A stretch of 64,000 bases of DNA, from positions 966,324 through 1,030,323 of the forward strand of contig BNBX01000001.1 in NCBI GenBank assembly GCA_014656175.1, written 5' to 3'. The translations under genes and the position numbers were made by a program. The first letter of the stretch is position 1. Each line of letters begins with the position of its first letter. Below the pieces are notes generated by a model. The model saw only the letters and a list, made by a program, of their open reading frames with translations. It was not told the origin of the DNA and ran no database searches. This document shows, one piece after another, positions 7,648-17,649 of the stretch. This stretch comes from Streptomyces werraensis. Lineage in GTDB: Bacteria > Actinomycetota > Actinomycetes > Streptomycetales > Streptomycetaceae.

Positions 7648-8379
7648 TCACCGGTACAGCACGGACCGCTCGACCACGCTCCACGTCGTGGAGGTGACCA
7701 CGTAGAGCGCGGCGGCGAGGGGCACGACGGCGACGGTGACCAGGGTGAAGAAGGACATGAACGGCATGACCTTCATGACCCCGCCCATGGCGGCGGCGCC
7801 CGGCACCTGCGGGTCCGCGCCCGCTCCCGTGTCCGCCATGGCCGCCGAGGCCGCGGTCATCCGGCGGGAGAGCCGGTAGCTGAAGTACGCGACGACCGCG
7901 ACGACCGCGAAGAGGCCGAGGTACACCAGGCCGGCCCCGCCGAACATCCCGCCGTCGTCGAGGGCGTCCGCCCACCGGCCGCCGAGGGGCGCGTCGAGCA
8001 GCCGGTGGGCGAGCAGCGCGTTGGGCTCGCCGCCGATCGAGCCGCTGGAGAAGAGGTGGTAGAGCAGGAAGAACGCGGGGAGCTGGAGCAGGCTGGGCAG
8101 GCAGCCGGACAGCGGGGACACCTTCTCCTCGGCGTGCAGCTCCATCACGGCCTTCTGGAGCTTCTCCGGGTTCTTGCCGTGCTTGCGGCGCAGTTCGGCG
8201 ATGCGCGGCTGGAGCGCGGCCCGCGCCTTCTGCCCGCGCGCGGCGGCCCGGGAGAGGGGGTGGACGAGGAGGCGTACGAGGGCCGTGAACGCGATGATCG
8301 CGGCGGCCGCGGCGGACAGGCCGAACAGGGGGCGGAGCAGGTCGGCGAGCTGCTCGACCAGGGTGGCGAAGACAGACAA
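7648..8379 (-). CDS. YidC/Oxa1 family membrane protein insertase (accessory copy)
   Basis: Integral membrane insertase, 243 residues with about five transmembrane segments. Diagnostic parts are FTALVRLLVHPLSRAAARGQ, the cytoplasmic loop with LQPRIAELRRKHGKNPEKLQ, and LSGCLPSLLQLPAFFLLYHL. The last helices carry MPFMSFFTLVTVAVVPLAAA. Streptomycetes have a main YidC next to rpmH/rnpA; this copy is elsewhere, so it is probably a second, specialised insertase. It is followed on the same strand by a small DUF6412-type gene. Confidence 0.9.
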   Translation of the reverse strand: MSVFATLVEQLADLLRPLFGLSAAAAAIIAFTALVRLLVHPLSRAAARGQKARAALQPRIAELRRKHGKNPEKLQKAVMELHAEEKVSPLSGCLPSLLQLPAFFLLYHLFSSGSIGGEPNALLAHRLLDAPLGGRWADALDDGGMFGGAGLVYLGLFAVVAVVAYFSYRLSRRMTAASAAMADTGAGADPQVPGAAAMGGVMKVMPFMSFFTLVTVAVVPLAAALYVVTSTTWSVVERSVLYR

Positions 8380-8517
8380 GGGTGAGCCCTCCGGGGGTCT
8401 CGTCGTGCCGGGGGTCCCGGCACGGCGGACGGCCGGGACGGGACGGGGAAGGTCGGCATGACGACCCGCGCGCGGGCGTGCGGAGGGAACGTGGAGAGAA
8501 CGTCCCGCGGAAGTGCC

Positions 8518-8865
8518 CTACGCGGCGGTCGCCGGGAGGGCGTGACCGGGCGCTCGGGGACGGGTGCGCCCCTTGGCGTCGGGATCTCGCTGGGGGAGGA
8601 AGGCCGTACGCCGGTCGCGGTCCCGCAGGGCCGTGCGCACCCGGGTGGGCGGCACGGCGGGCGCGCTGCGGGCGGCGATCACGGCGCAGACGGTGAGGGC
8701 GGCGCCGGCCGCGGCGGTCGCGGCGAGCGTGACATGGACGAGGGAGAGGCCGCCGTCGGGGGCCGGGGTCAGCAGCAGGGCGATCTGGAGCAGCGGGAAG
8801 AGCAGGGCGAGGAGGGTGCGCGCGGAGCGCGTGGCCGGCCGCCCGGCGTGCGTGTGCCGCGTCAT
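8518..8865 (-). CDS. Small membrane protein (DUF6412-like)
   Basis: 115 residues. Two hydrophobic segments (TLLALLFPLLQIALLL and HVTLAATAAAGAALTVCAVI) are followed by a basic cytoplasmic tail. It lies upstream of the accessory yidC on the same strand with about 140 bases between, a pairing I recall from other streptomycetes; the family name is from memory and less certain than the gene. Function unknown; it may work with the insertase. Confidence 0.65.
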   Translation of the reverse strand: MTRHTHAGRPATRSARTLLALLFPLLQIALLLTPAPDGGLSLVHVTLAATAAAGAALTVCAVIAARSAPAVPPTRVRTALRDRDRRTAFLPQRDPDAKGRTRPRAPGHALPATAA

Positions 8866-8954
8866 GGGCCGTGTCCCCCCTCTCCTCGTCCCGTGGTGCG
8901 TCGCGTGCACCGCATTGTGCCAGGCCCCTGTGTCAGCTCGGTGTGAGCCGTCGG

Positions 8955-9482
8955 TCAGGCGGGCTCGACCTCCACGGGCCGCAGCAGCCGCTTCGGCTTG
9001 AGCAGGGCCCGGCTGACCGGGTCGGCCGGGTCCCGGCTGAGGTCCGGTCCCGGCACCACTTCGACGTCCGGGACGGCCACGACGGTTCCACAGGCCGGGC
9101 AGTCGCTGTACGGGCCGAGCTCGGTGCCGCAGGCGGCGTGCCGGAAGATCCGCAGCCGCCGTTTCGTGAGGTGCTCGCGGCCCCACAGTCCGAGGGCGCG
9201 CAGGGTGGGCCACAGGGCGATGCCGCGGTCGGTGAGGACGTACTCGTCGCGGGGCGGGGACTCCTGGTAGCGGCGCTTCTCCAGGATGCCCTGGGCGGTG
9301 AGCGCCTGGAGCCGGGAGGCGAGGACCGCGCGCGGGATGCCGAGGTGGACGAGGAAGTCGTTGTAGCGGCGCACGCCGTAGAACGCGTCGCGGATGACGA
9401 GCAGCGTCCAGCGTTCGCCGATGACCTCCAGGGCGCTCGCGATGGAGCACTCCTGCGTCGCGTAGTCCTTGCCCAGTGCCAT
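8955..9482 (-). CDS. HxlR family transcriptional regulator
   Basis: Winged-helix repressor, 175 residues. The HxlR signature is present: CSIASALEVIGERWTLLVIR, then the recognition part RRYNDFLVHLGIPRAVLASR and the wing RRYQESPPRDEYVLT. A C-terminal extension carries two CxxC-like pairs (AACGTELGPYSDCPACG), possibly a small zinc site. The start at 9482 (MALGKDY) is chosen over an upstream in-frame GTG because family members begin there. It is divergent from an MFS exporter, with two operator-like repeats between, so it likely represses that exporter. Confidence 0.9.
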   Translation of the reverse strand: MALGKDYATQECSIASALEVIGERWTLLVIRDAFYGVRRYNDFLVHLGIPRAVLASRLQALTAQGILEKRRYQESPPRDEYVLTDRGIALWPTLRALGLWGREHLTKRRLRIFRHAACGTELGPYSDCPACGTVVAVPDVEVVPGPDLSRDPADPVSRALLKPKRLLRPVEVEPA

Positions 9483-9513
9483 GCCGTCCACTGTAACCAC
9501 TTTTCCGATTGTT

Positions 9514-9577
9514 GGTTCAATGAGCGAACCGACTGGTGTTACCTTGGTCGGGTCCTGGTGAGTTCAATAAGCGAACC
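9514..9577. promoter_or_regulatory. Two HxlR-type operator repeats
   Basis: GGTTCAATGAGCGAACC at 9514-9530 and AGTTCAATAAGCGAACC at 9561-9577 are near-identical sites 47 bases apart, each an imperfect palindrome with GTTC/GAAC ends. They lie between the divergent regulator and transporter. Confidence 0.7.
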
Positions 9578-9637
9578 TACCCTTCTCGCGTCTCTCACGC
9601 ACGCCTCCCTCCCGATCCCGCAGAGGACCCCGACGAC

Positions 9638-11038
9638 ATGACCGCCACCCCCGCCACCGCCGCACAGGCGCAGGCCGCCACCGCGCGCGCCGCCGGCCCC
9701 GAGTCACCGCCTCGCCCAGCCGCCACCCTGGCCCTGACCAGCGCCGCCACGGCCGTGGCGCTGATGACGTACACCGCCCCGATCGTCACGCTGCCCGCGA
9801 CCGCGGCTGCCCTGCACACCCCGCTGTCCGCGCAGGCGTGGCTGCTGAACGGCACCCCGCTCGGGCTCGCCGCGCTGCTCCTGGTGGCCGGCAGCCTCGC
9901 CGACGACTACGGCCGCCGCCGGGTCTTCGTCTGGGGCACCCTGGCGCTCGGCATCACCACGGCCCTCGGGGCCCTGGCCACCGACACGTGGCTGTTCACC
10001 CTGGCCCGGATCGCGCAGGGCGCTGCCAGCGCGGCCCTGCTGGCCAGCAGCCTCGGCCTGATCGTGCACGCCTTCCCGACGGCCGCCGGGCGGCTGCGGG
10101 CGACGGGCGTGTGGGGCGCGTTCGTCACCGGAGGCATCGCGGTGGGCCCGCTGCTCGCCGCGGGGATACCGAACTGGCGCACGGTCTACGGCGTCCTTGG
10201 CGCCGCCGCGCTAGTGATCGCCCTGCTGGGCACCCGCGCGCTGACCGAGTCACGGTCCGCGCGCGGGGGCCGGCCCGACTTCGCCGGGGCCGCGACGTTC
10301 GGACCGGCGCTGGTGGCGCTGGTGGCGGCCCTCACGCTGGGCCGGGACGGCTGGCTGCGGGCACCGGTGTGGCTGCTGCTGGGCGCGACCGTCGTCCTCC
10401 TCGCCGGGTTCGCGCTGGTGGAGCGGCGCACGGCGACCCCGATGATCGACCTGTCCCTGCTCCGCCACCGCGGTTTCCTCGCCTCGTCCGTGGGCGGCCT
10501 GTTCACGGGACTGTCGGTGATCGGCCTGTTCAGCTTCCTGCCGGCGGTGCTCCAACGGGTGCTGGGCATGTCCGCGATGGAGACGGCGCTGCTGTCCCTG
10601 CTCTGGGCGGGGCTCGCGTTCGTCGTCGCGCTGCAGGCCCGCCGCCTGGCAGGCCGCATCCCGACGCGCGTCCAGCTGGCCATCGCCTTCGCGCTGCACG
10701 CCGTCGGCGTGATCACGATGCTGGGCGCGATCGACGCGGGCTCCACGGCCCGTTTCGTCCCCGGCATGATGATCGCCGGCGTCGGCAGCGGCCTGCTCAA
10801 CGCGGCGCTGCCGCTGCTCGCCGTCGAGTCGGTCCCGCCCGCGCGGGCCGCGATGGGCTCCGGCGCGCAGCAGACCCTGCGCTACATCGGCTCGTGCGCC
10901 GGCGTCTCCCTCACCATCGCGGTGGCGACGTCGTCGAGCGGCGGCCCGGCCCGGGGCACGGACATCGCGATGGTGGTGTCCGCGGTGCTGGCTCTGGTCG
11001 CGGCGGTCGCGGTGCTGGCGCTGCGGGAACGGCCGTAG
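9638..11038 (+). CDS. MFS transporter (DHA2-like drug exporter)
   Basis: Proton-driven exporter of the major facilitator superfamily, 466 residues with 13-14 predicted transmembrane segments. Visible features are the QAWLLNGTPLGLAALLLVAG helix, the loop motif SLADDYGRRRVFVWG (motif A-like, GxLaDrxGrkr), and the antiporter-type segment ATGVWGAFVTGGIAVGPLL. The start at 9638 (MTATPATA) follows AGAGGA. It is divergent from the HxlR regulator and probably under its control. Substrate unknown; a drug or toxic metabolite is likely from the family. Confidence 0.88.
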   Translation: MTATPATAAQAQAATARAAGPESPPRPAATLALTSAATAVALMTYTAPIVTLPATAAALHTPLSAQAWLLNGTPLGLAALLLVAGSLADDYGRRRVFVWGTLALGITTALGALATDTWLFTLARIAQGAASAALLASSLGLIVHAFPTAAGRLRATGVWGAFVTGGIAVGPLLAAGIPNWRTVYGVLGAAALVIALLGTRALTESRSARGGRPDFAGAATFGPALVALVAALTLGRDGWLRAPVWLLLGATVVLLAGFALVERRTATPMIDLSLLRHRGFLASSVGGLFTGLSVIGLFSFLPAVLQRVLGMSAMETALLSLLWAGLAFVVALQARRLAGRIPTRVQLAIAFALHAVGVITMLGAIDAGSTARFVPGMMIAGVGSGLLNAALPLLAVESVPPARAAMGSGAQQTLRYIGSCAGVSLTIAVATSSSGGPARGTDIAMVVSAVLALVAAVAVLALRERP

Positions 11039-11122
11039 GACCGCGGCGGGCATGCCGTGGACCGGCTCCGGAGGGCCTTGGGGCCCTCACTTCTGTCACC
11101 TGTCGGCAGTACGGTGTCCCCC

Positions 11123-12148
11123 ATGCGCCCCGACACGCCTGCCGAAAACGTCGACCACATCAACGAGGCCGCCCGTCTGGAGCGGACCGCCGACCGCTAC
11201 CCCGAGGACGCCGAGGCCCTGCTGCTGCGGGCCGCCGCGCACCGGGAGCTGGCCGGCGACCGCCCGGCCGCCACGGCGCTCTACGACCGTCTGCTGACCT
11301 CGGGCGCGGACCTGGACAACCCGTACCTGGTCCGCGCCCTGAAGGCCTCCAACCTGTGGGAGTACGGTCATGAGGCGGAGGCCCGCGCGATCATCGACGG
11401 CATCCGCACGGCGTGCCCGCGCGACCCCGCCCCCTGGGTGATCGTCGCGGAAGCCCTGGAGGCGCACGACGAGCTGGAGCAGGCGCACGAGACGTTCACC
11501 GAGGCGGTGCGCCTGCTGCTGACCGGGGTGAGCGAGCCGCCGCGCGCCACGCATCCGCTGCTGCTCGGCCGCCACCGGGTGCGCAGGATGCTGGGCGCGG
11601 CGCACGACGAGTGGGACGCGCTCGCGGACTCCGTGCACAGGCACCCCATCGGCCTGGACGAGCTGCACGACCCGAAGCGCGTGTGGTCGCTCGGTTCGGA
11701 GAACCCGGAGGAGCTCGAGGCGGAGATCCTGCGGCTGCGCGCGGAGCTGGGCGCGTACCGGGAGGCGCTGTCCCGCCCGTTCCCGGTGGCGGTGCTGCAC
11801 TGGCCGGCCGACGAGCTGGCGGAGCTGACGGAGGCGTACCCGGACCTCGCCGAGGAGTACCCGTCCTACGAGGCCCACCTGCGGACGATAGAGGCGGCCC
11901 TGCGCGAACTGGCCGCGTCCGGCACACCGAACCTGGGCATCGTGCGGGGCACGGTCCCGTCGTACGAGGCGTTCGCCGCGTCGGAGCTGACGTCCCCGTC
12001 CGACGCCTCGCTCCTCCCCCAGTACGCCACGACGCTGGCGGCCCGGGGTCGGGCGGTGGCGTGGCCGCCGGAGCGGTCGCAGGCGTGCTGGTGCGGGTCG
12101 GGGCAGGCGTACGGGGAGTGCCACGGGGTGCGGGCGTCTTCGCGCTGA
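11123..12148 (+). CDS. TPR-like protein with C-terminal SEC-C zinc motif
   Basis: 341 residues. The N-terminal half is a set of TPR-like helices (LERTADRYPEDAEALLLRAA; APWVIVAEALEAHDELEQAH). The C-terminus ends in a SEC-C zinc-binding motif, CWCGSGQAYGECHG. SEC-C tails bind zinc and often mediate contacts with SecB-like or ribosomal partners; the role of this protein is unknown. There is no clear Shine-Dalgarno before the ATG at 11123, but TACGGT lies at 11110-11115, seven bases upstream, so the mRNA is probably leaderless. Confidence 0.8.
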   Translation: MRPDTPAENVDHINEAARLERTADRYPEDAEALLLRAAAHRELAGDRPAATALYDRLLTSGADLDNPYLVRALKASNLWEYGHEAEARAIIDGIRTACPRDPAPWVIVAEALEAHDELEQAHETFTEAVRLLLTGVSEPPRATHPLLLGRHRVRRMLGAAHDEWDALADSVHRHPIGLDELHDPKRVWSLGSENPEELEAEILRLRAELGAYREALSRPFPVAVLHWPADELAELTEAYPDLAEEYPSYEAHLRTIEAALRELAASGTPNLGIVRGTVPSYEAFAASELTSPSDASLLPQYATTLAARGRAVAWPPERSQACWCGSGQAYGECHGVRASSR

Positions 12149-12161
12149 CGCGCGCGTAGGG

Positions 12162-12200
12162 GTGCGCCCGGCCACCGGTTCGTCCGGCGGCCGGGCGCAC
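12162..12200. terminator. Terminator hairpin
   Basis: Perfect 12-bp stem (GTGCGCCCGGCC and its complement, 15-base loop) just after the SEC-C gene stop and before the convergent alpha/beta hydrolase gene. Confidence 0.65.
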
Positions 12201-12223
12201 TTGGCGTTTCCGCGGCTGTTGTC

Positions 12224-13230
<1,007 letters not shown>

Positions 13231-13233
13231 CTA

Positions 13234-13447
13234 CTAGGCGACTGGGCCGGAGGCGGCCGCAGTGGCCCGCAACAGGTCGTGGACGAGGTCGAGGCCGACG
13301 CGGTCGGGCTCGCTGAAGCGGAGACAACTCCCACCCACGTCCTGGTCGGCCGGCCGCTCGGCGAAGGCGTCGCGGGCGTCGCCACGGAACAGGTAGAAGG
13401 CGCGCACCTCCGTCCACCCTTCCGGCGCCGGCAGAATGCAGGTGTGC
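13234..13447 (-). pseudogene. Possible C-terminal remnant of an unrecognised gene
   Basis: The minus strand reads as a convincing protein tail, with segments LPAPEGWTEVRAFYLFRGDA and CLRFSEPDRVGLDLVHDLL, ending in a stop at 13234. No start codon lies in frame before it runs antisense into the Vsr gene near 13447. I read it as a gene whose front was lost when the defence island was inserted. The family is not recognised; it could instead be a high-GC shadow. Confidence 0.4.
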
Positions 13448-13878
13448 CCGGTGTCGTCCCGTCCTCCCCCAGCGTCTCCGCCCGCATGAGTCGTCAGAAC
13501 CGTCGCGACACGGCTCCCGAAGTGGCGGTCCGGCGGATCCTGCACGCCGGAGGCCTGCGGTACCGGGTGAACGTACCCGTACCCGGGATGCCCCGCCGCA
13601 CGATCGACATCGTCTTCCCGAAGGCCAAGGTCGCCGTGTTCCTGGACGGTTGCTTCTGGCACGGATGCCCCCAGCACGCGACCAGCCCGAAGTCCAACGC
13701 GGAGTGGTGGCGCACCAAGCTCGACAAGAACATGGCGCGCGACAGCGAGACGACCGAGCATCTGACCCAGGAGGGGTGGACCGTCCTCCGCTTCTGGGAG
13801 CACGAACCTGTCGACGACGTGGCCTCCCGCATCACGGCCGTGGTGAAGCCGCGCCGGGAGACCGACGACCACCCCTGA
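13444..13878 (+). CDS. vsr: Very short patch repair endonuclease (Vsr)
   Basis: Strand-specific nickase that repairs T:G mismatches left by deamination of 5-methylcytosine, so it fits the cytosine methyltransferases further along the island. Family marks: MSRQNRRDTAPEVAVRRIL, the PD-(D/E)XK-type core RTIDIVFPKAKVAVFLDG, the zinc/active region CFWHGCPQH, and NAEWWRTKLDKNMARD followed by GWTVLRFWEHE. GTG 13444 adds VSAR before MSRQ, as in many Vsr proteins, giving 144 residues; ATG 13486 is the alternative (130). It is the first island gene, separated from the next by 199 bases. Confidence 0.92.
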   Translation: MPGVVPSSPSVSARMSRQNRRDTAPEVAVRRILHAGGLRYRVNVPVPGMPRRTIDIVFPKAKVAVFLDGCFWHGCPQHATSPKSNAEWWRTKLDKNMARDSETTEHLTQEGWTVLRFWEHEPVDDVASRITAVVKPRRETDDHP

Positions 13879-13969
13879 AGAAGGCGGTTTCATCCCGCCC
13901 GCCCTTTTCATCCGTCACCGGTACACACGCGAACGAAGGGCTTTGCGAGATCGATTTACTCAGCAACGA

Positions 13970-13990
13970 CCTACACCAATAATGTGTAGG
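13970..13990. promoter_or_regulatory. Inverted repeat in the island leader region
   Basis: CCTACAC, seven AT-rich bases, GTGTAGG: perfect 7-bp arms within the 199-base gap between vsr and the Z1 gene. It is a candidate operator for the main defence operon. The rest of the gap holds no gene. Confidence 0.5.
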
Positions 13991-14027
13991 CGATGTGAAC
14001 GCGGGGGCGTTGATGTGTGTCGCAGCA

Positions 14028-14044
14028 CGCCTGTCGAACAGGCG
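14028..14044. promoter_or_regulatory. Short hairpin before the Z1 gene
   Basis: CGCCTGT, CGA, ACAGGCG: perfect 7-bp stem with a three-base loop, 33 bases before the Z1 start. It could be an operator or a 5' leader hairpin affecting translation; Z1 has only a weak ribosome site. Confidence 0.5.
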
Positions 14045-14077
14045 AACGATGAACGAGAGCGGGGGGCGGTCGACCAC

Positions 14078-16627
14078 ATGACCGACGATTTCGATGCCAT
14101 GTACGAGACGTTCCAGGCGCTTCTGGAAACGTTCCCGCCTTCGGAGGCTGTGAAGCGGCTAGAACTGCTCGGCGTCGAACAACACGTCATCGAGGAGATC
14201 CGCCGGCGCCACGAGGAGCGCACGATACGCATCCGGGAGCTCGAGGAGCCCCACGCGGTGGTGCTGGGCAACCGGGACACCTGGTACACGGGCCCGCAGG
14301 CCAAGGACAAGTGCTGGCCCGCGATCGTGAAGTTGCTCCGCAAGGACGGCTGGCCCGAGAAACCCGCCATCCAGGATCTCGACGACTCGTCCACCCGGGT
14401 CGTCTCCTTGCTCAATCATCCCAAGGAAAAGGCCTTTTCGACCCGCGGCCTGGTGGTCGGGTACGTGCAGTCCGGCAAGACCACGAATTTCACCTCGGTC
14501 ATGGCCAAGGCGGCCGACCGTGGTTACAAGCTCTTCATCGTGTTGGCCGGCATCCACAACGGGCTCCGTCGTCAGACGCAGGCACGACTGGTGCAGCAAC
14601 TCGTCGAGCCCAACCCGTCGATGTGGTCGCAACTCACGGGGCTGGACAAGGACTTCACGCCCCAGGAAAACCCGGCGGGCTACTTCGGGAAGAGCAACAA
14701 GACGCACGTCCTGTGCGTGGTGAAGAAGAACGCGACGGTGCTGCGCAAGTTGTCGCAGTGGCTGGCCAAGGCGTCCGACTACCTGGAGGACTGCCCGGCG
14801 CTGATCATCGACGACGAGGCCGACCAGGCCACGGTGGCGACCAAGTCCATCAACCCGCTGATCCTCAGCATCATGAACAGCCTGCCGCGCTCCGCCTACG
14901 TCGGTTACACGGCCTCCCCGTTCGCCAACCTGTTGATCGACCCTGCCGCCGAGGACCTGTATCCCCGCGACTTCGTCGTCAACCTGCCCAAGCCGAAAGG
15001 CCATTTCGGCACCGAGGTGCTGTTCGGCCGGTACGCGCTGGAGGGCGAGGACAAGGAGGACGTCGACGACGGCCACGACATGATCCGCTCGGTGCCGAAG
15101 GACGACGTGCCGTGCGTCCGCCCCGAGACGAAGGCCGACGTAGAGGGCTTCGAGCCCGTGATCACGGAGACCCTTGAGCGTGCCATCGACTACTTCTGGC
15201 TGGTCACCGCCGCACGCAGGGTACGTGGCACCGGCAACCCGCACAGCACGATGCTCATCCACACGAGCGTCAACACGGCGGTGCACAACAGCTTCAAGAG
15301 GCCTTTGGAACATCTCAGGCGGAAAAGGGCCGAGTCACTCGCCGACGCCGACGTACTGAGTCGACTGCGCGCACTGTGGGACCAGGAGACCGCTCGTGTC
15401 CGCGCCGAGGAGTTCGGCGAGACCAAGGTGCCGTTCGACTCGCTGCTTCCCGAGCTGCCCGGCGTCCTCGACAGCTGCCGGGTCATCATGGACAACTCCA
15501 GCAGCGAGGACCGCCTGGACTACGAGAACGGCCCGGTGGTCGCGATCGCCGTAGGCGGCAACACCCTGTCGCGTGGTCTGACACTCGAGGGCCTGTCCGT
15601 CAGCTACTTCGTGCGGGCGGTCTCCGCCTACGACACGCTCCTGCAGATGGGGCGTTGGTTCGGGTTCCGCAACGGCTACGCCGACCTGCCCAGGATCTGG
15701 ATGACCGACGAACTGGCCGAGTGGTTCCGCCACCTGGCGACGGTCGAGACCGAGATGCGGCGGGACATCGACGTCTACATGACGGAGTCCGAGACCCCTC
15801 TGACCTTCGCGGTCCGGCTGCGCACGCACCCGTCCCTGCGCGTCACGGCAGCCGCCAAGATGCGCTCGGCCGTCACGGCCGCGTCCTCCTACGGTGGTCG
15901 GCGCGTGCAGACCCACTACTTCCGCACCGACGCCGAGTGGCTGCGCGGCAACATCGACGCCGCGCGCAAGCTGGTCGGGGCGTCGCTGGCCAATGCCGTA
16001 CGGGTGGAGGACCGGTCGGCCGAGGGGCGCTACGTGTTCCGCGACGTCCCCTACGACGTGGTGACCGACTTCCTGGCGGAGTACAAGTTCCACGAAAAGT
16101 CACCCGAGAACGACGGCGAGCTGATGACCGCGTACATCCGAAAGCGCATCTCCGCGGCCGGTAGCCTGCGCCGTTGGAACGTGGCCGTCGTCGGCAACCC
16201 CAAGGGTGAAGCCTTCGAATTCGCGCCGAACGTGGCCGTCGGTCGGAGTGTCCGTGCCCGCCTGGCCGACACGTTGGGTCCCGAGCACGCCGACATCAAA
16301 ACCCTGATGAGCCGCCGTGACGCCGCGGTCGACCTGTCGGGCGACGTGTCGAAGCTGAAGGAGGAGGAGATCATGCGGGAGCGGAAGGCTCAGCTCCCGG
16401 ACACCGGACTCCTGATCCTGTACCCCATCGACAAGACGTCCGCGCCCAATCCGCCCAAGCCGACGCGTCGGCCCCTGAACGCCGAGGAACACGTCATCGG
16501 TGTCGGCCTCGTCTTCCCCGAGCCGCGCGACGGGGACAGCACCGTGGAGAAGTACATCTCTGCCGACCTCTCCGGCGTCAGCATCGAGGACGAGGACCTC
16601 AGCCTCCTGGAGAGCGAGGAGGCGTGA
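14078..16627 (+). CDS. Z1 domain superfamily 2 helicase-like ATPase
   Basis: 849-residue motor of a restriction-type system. The Walker A loop is GYVQSGKTTN (residues about 128-137), Walker B is LIIDDEAD (about 241-248), and the later helicase motifs are GGNTLSRGLTLEGL (about 493-506) and LLQMGRWFGFR (about 522-532), the signature of the Z1 domain. The N-terminal 100 residues are helical. Z1 proteins are known beside PD-(D/E)XK, MORC/MutL-like and cytosine methylase genes (Iyer and Aravind families). The ATG at 14078 is chosen; there is only a weak G-rich ribosome site. Its stop overlaps the next gene by four bases. Confidence 0.93.
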   Translation: MTDDFDAMYETFQALLETFPPSEAVKRLELLGVEQHVIEEIRRRHEERTIRIRELEEPHAVVLGNRDTWYTGPQAKDKCWPAIVKLLRKDGWPEKPAIQDLDDSSTRVVSLLNHPKEKAFSTRGLVVGYVQSGKTTNFTSVMAKAADRGYKLFIVLAGIHNGLRRQTQARLVQQLVEPNPSMWSQLTGLDKDFTPQENPAGYFGKSNKTHVLCVVKKNATVLRKLSQWLAKASDYLEDCPALIIDDEADQATVATKSINPLILSIMNSLPRSAYVGYTASPFANLLIDPAAEDLYPRDFVVNLPKPKGHFGTEVLFGRYALEGEDKEDVDDGHDMIRSVPKDDVPCVRPETKADVEGFEPVITETLERAIDYFWLVTAARRVRGTGNPHSTMLIHTSVNTAVHNSFKRPLEHLRRKRAESLADADVLSRLRALWDQETARVRAEEFGETKVPFDSLLPELPGVLDSCRVIMDNSSSEDRLDYENGPVVAIAVGGNTLSRGLTLEGLSVSYFVRAVSAYDTLLQMGRWFGFRNGYADLPRIWMTDELAEWFRHLATVETEMRRDIDVYMTESETPLTFAVRLRTHPSLRVTAAAKMRSAVTAASSYGGRRVQTHYFRTDAEWLRGNIDAARKLVGASLANAVRVEDRSAEGRYVFRDVPYDVVTDFLAEYKFHEKSPENDGELMTAYIRKRISAAGSLRRWNVAVVGNPKGEAFEFAPNVAVGRSVRARLADTLGPEHADIKTLMSRRDAAVDLSGDVSKLKEEEIMRERKAQLPDTGLLILYPIDKTSAPNPPKPTRRPLNAEEHVIGVGLVFPEPRDGDSTVEKYISADLSGVSIEDEDLSLLESEEA

Positions 16628-17649
16628 GCGAGCCCGCATGGAGCAAGCTCGTCGAGGAGCACTGGACGGCACTGGAGGCGAGGCCCACCACGGGTGAGCA
16701 CCGCCTCCGTGTGTCCCACCTTCCGGTGACCACGGGCGAGGGACCGATAGCGGCGGCCGTCGATCACGAGGGCCACCACCACCTCCTGGTGCCGGTGAAC
16801 AGCCGCACCAAGGTTCGCTCCGGTCTCGACGGCCCGGTGCTGCGCCTGCGCAAGCGCCCACTGGAGGACGAGGAGACGTACCAGACGTACGCGGACCTGG
16901 CCTGTCTCCGGGGCGACTTCGAGGACCTGTTCACCAAGCTGTGCGCCGACGTGCTGTCCACGGTGGGCGAGGCACCCGAGCACCCCGTCAAGGGGCTGTA
17001 TCGCGTTCTCGACCGTTGGAAGGCGTTGTTCCAGACCCAGGGTCCCGCACTGGGACCCGAGCAGCTCGCGGGCCTGTTTGGTGAACTCCTCGTCCTCGAC
17101 CGGCTGCTCGAACGCGATCCGGGCGCCCATCGCCTGTGGGCCGGTCCGAAGGGGCACCGCCACGACTTCTCGACAGGTCTCGACGCCGTCGAGGTCAAGA
17201 CGGCGGTGGAGCCCTCCGGCCGCAAACCCCGCATACACGGACTGGACCAGTTGGAGCCTCCGCAGGACGGCAGTCTGCACCTGGTGTGGGTCGCACTGCA
17301 CCGGATGACGGCGTCGGGGGGCGGCACCGGCTTCGTGGAACTGGTCGAGCGCACGCTGCGGCACTGCGACGACGAGAGCGCCCTGCTCGGTCTGCTGTCC
17401 GAGGCCGGCTACCGCCACTTCGAGGCGGACCGCTACCAGGACGTCCGTTTCGCCGTCGGGGAGGAGACGTGGTTCCGCGTCCTCCCCGGGTTCCCCGGGC
17501 TGACCGGCGGCGCGCTCGCCGCGGCCGGTCTGCCGGTCTCCGTGCTGGACGTCGAATACTCCATCGACCTCACGGGCGAGGTCCCCGGCACGCTGACGCC
17601 CGACGAGGTGTCGCGGGTCGTCTATCGCATCACTCAGGAGTCCGACTGA
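16624..17649 (+). CDS. PD-(D/E)XK nuclease (DUF4420 family)
   Basis: 341-residue putative DNA endonuclease. The restriction-endonuclease core is visible as a helix with the conserved glutamate (LFGELLVLDRLLE, about residue 152 on), then HDFSTGLDAVEVKTA, where D181 and E190-V191-K192 form the PD-(D/E)XK catalytic set. It begins at GTG 16624 inside the stop of Z1 and its TGA shares a base with the next ATG, so it is strictly part of the operon. It probably cuts DNA that the methyltransferases have not marked, or phage DNA recognised by the ATPases (inference). Confidence 0.88.
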   Translation: MSEPAWSKLVEEHWTALEARPTTGEHRLRVSHLPVTTGEGPIAAAVDHEGHHHLLVPVNSRTKVRSGLDGPVLRLRKRPLEDEETYQTYADLACLRGDFEDLFTKLCADVLSTVGEAPEHPVKGLYRVLDRWKALFQTQGPALGPEQLAGLFGELLVLDRLLERDPGAHRLWAGPKGHRHDFSTGLDAVEVKTAVEPSGRKPRIHGLDQLEPPQDGSLHLVWVALHRMTASGGGTGFVELVERTLRHCDDESALLGLLSEAGYRHFEADRYQDVRFAVGEETWFRVLPGFPGLTGGALAAAGLPVSVLDVEYSIDLTGEVPGTLTPDEVSRVVYRITQESD

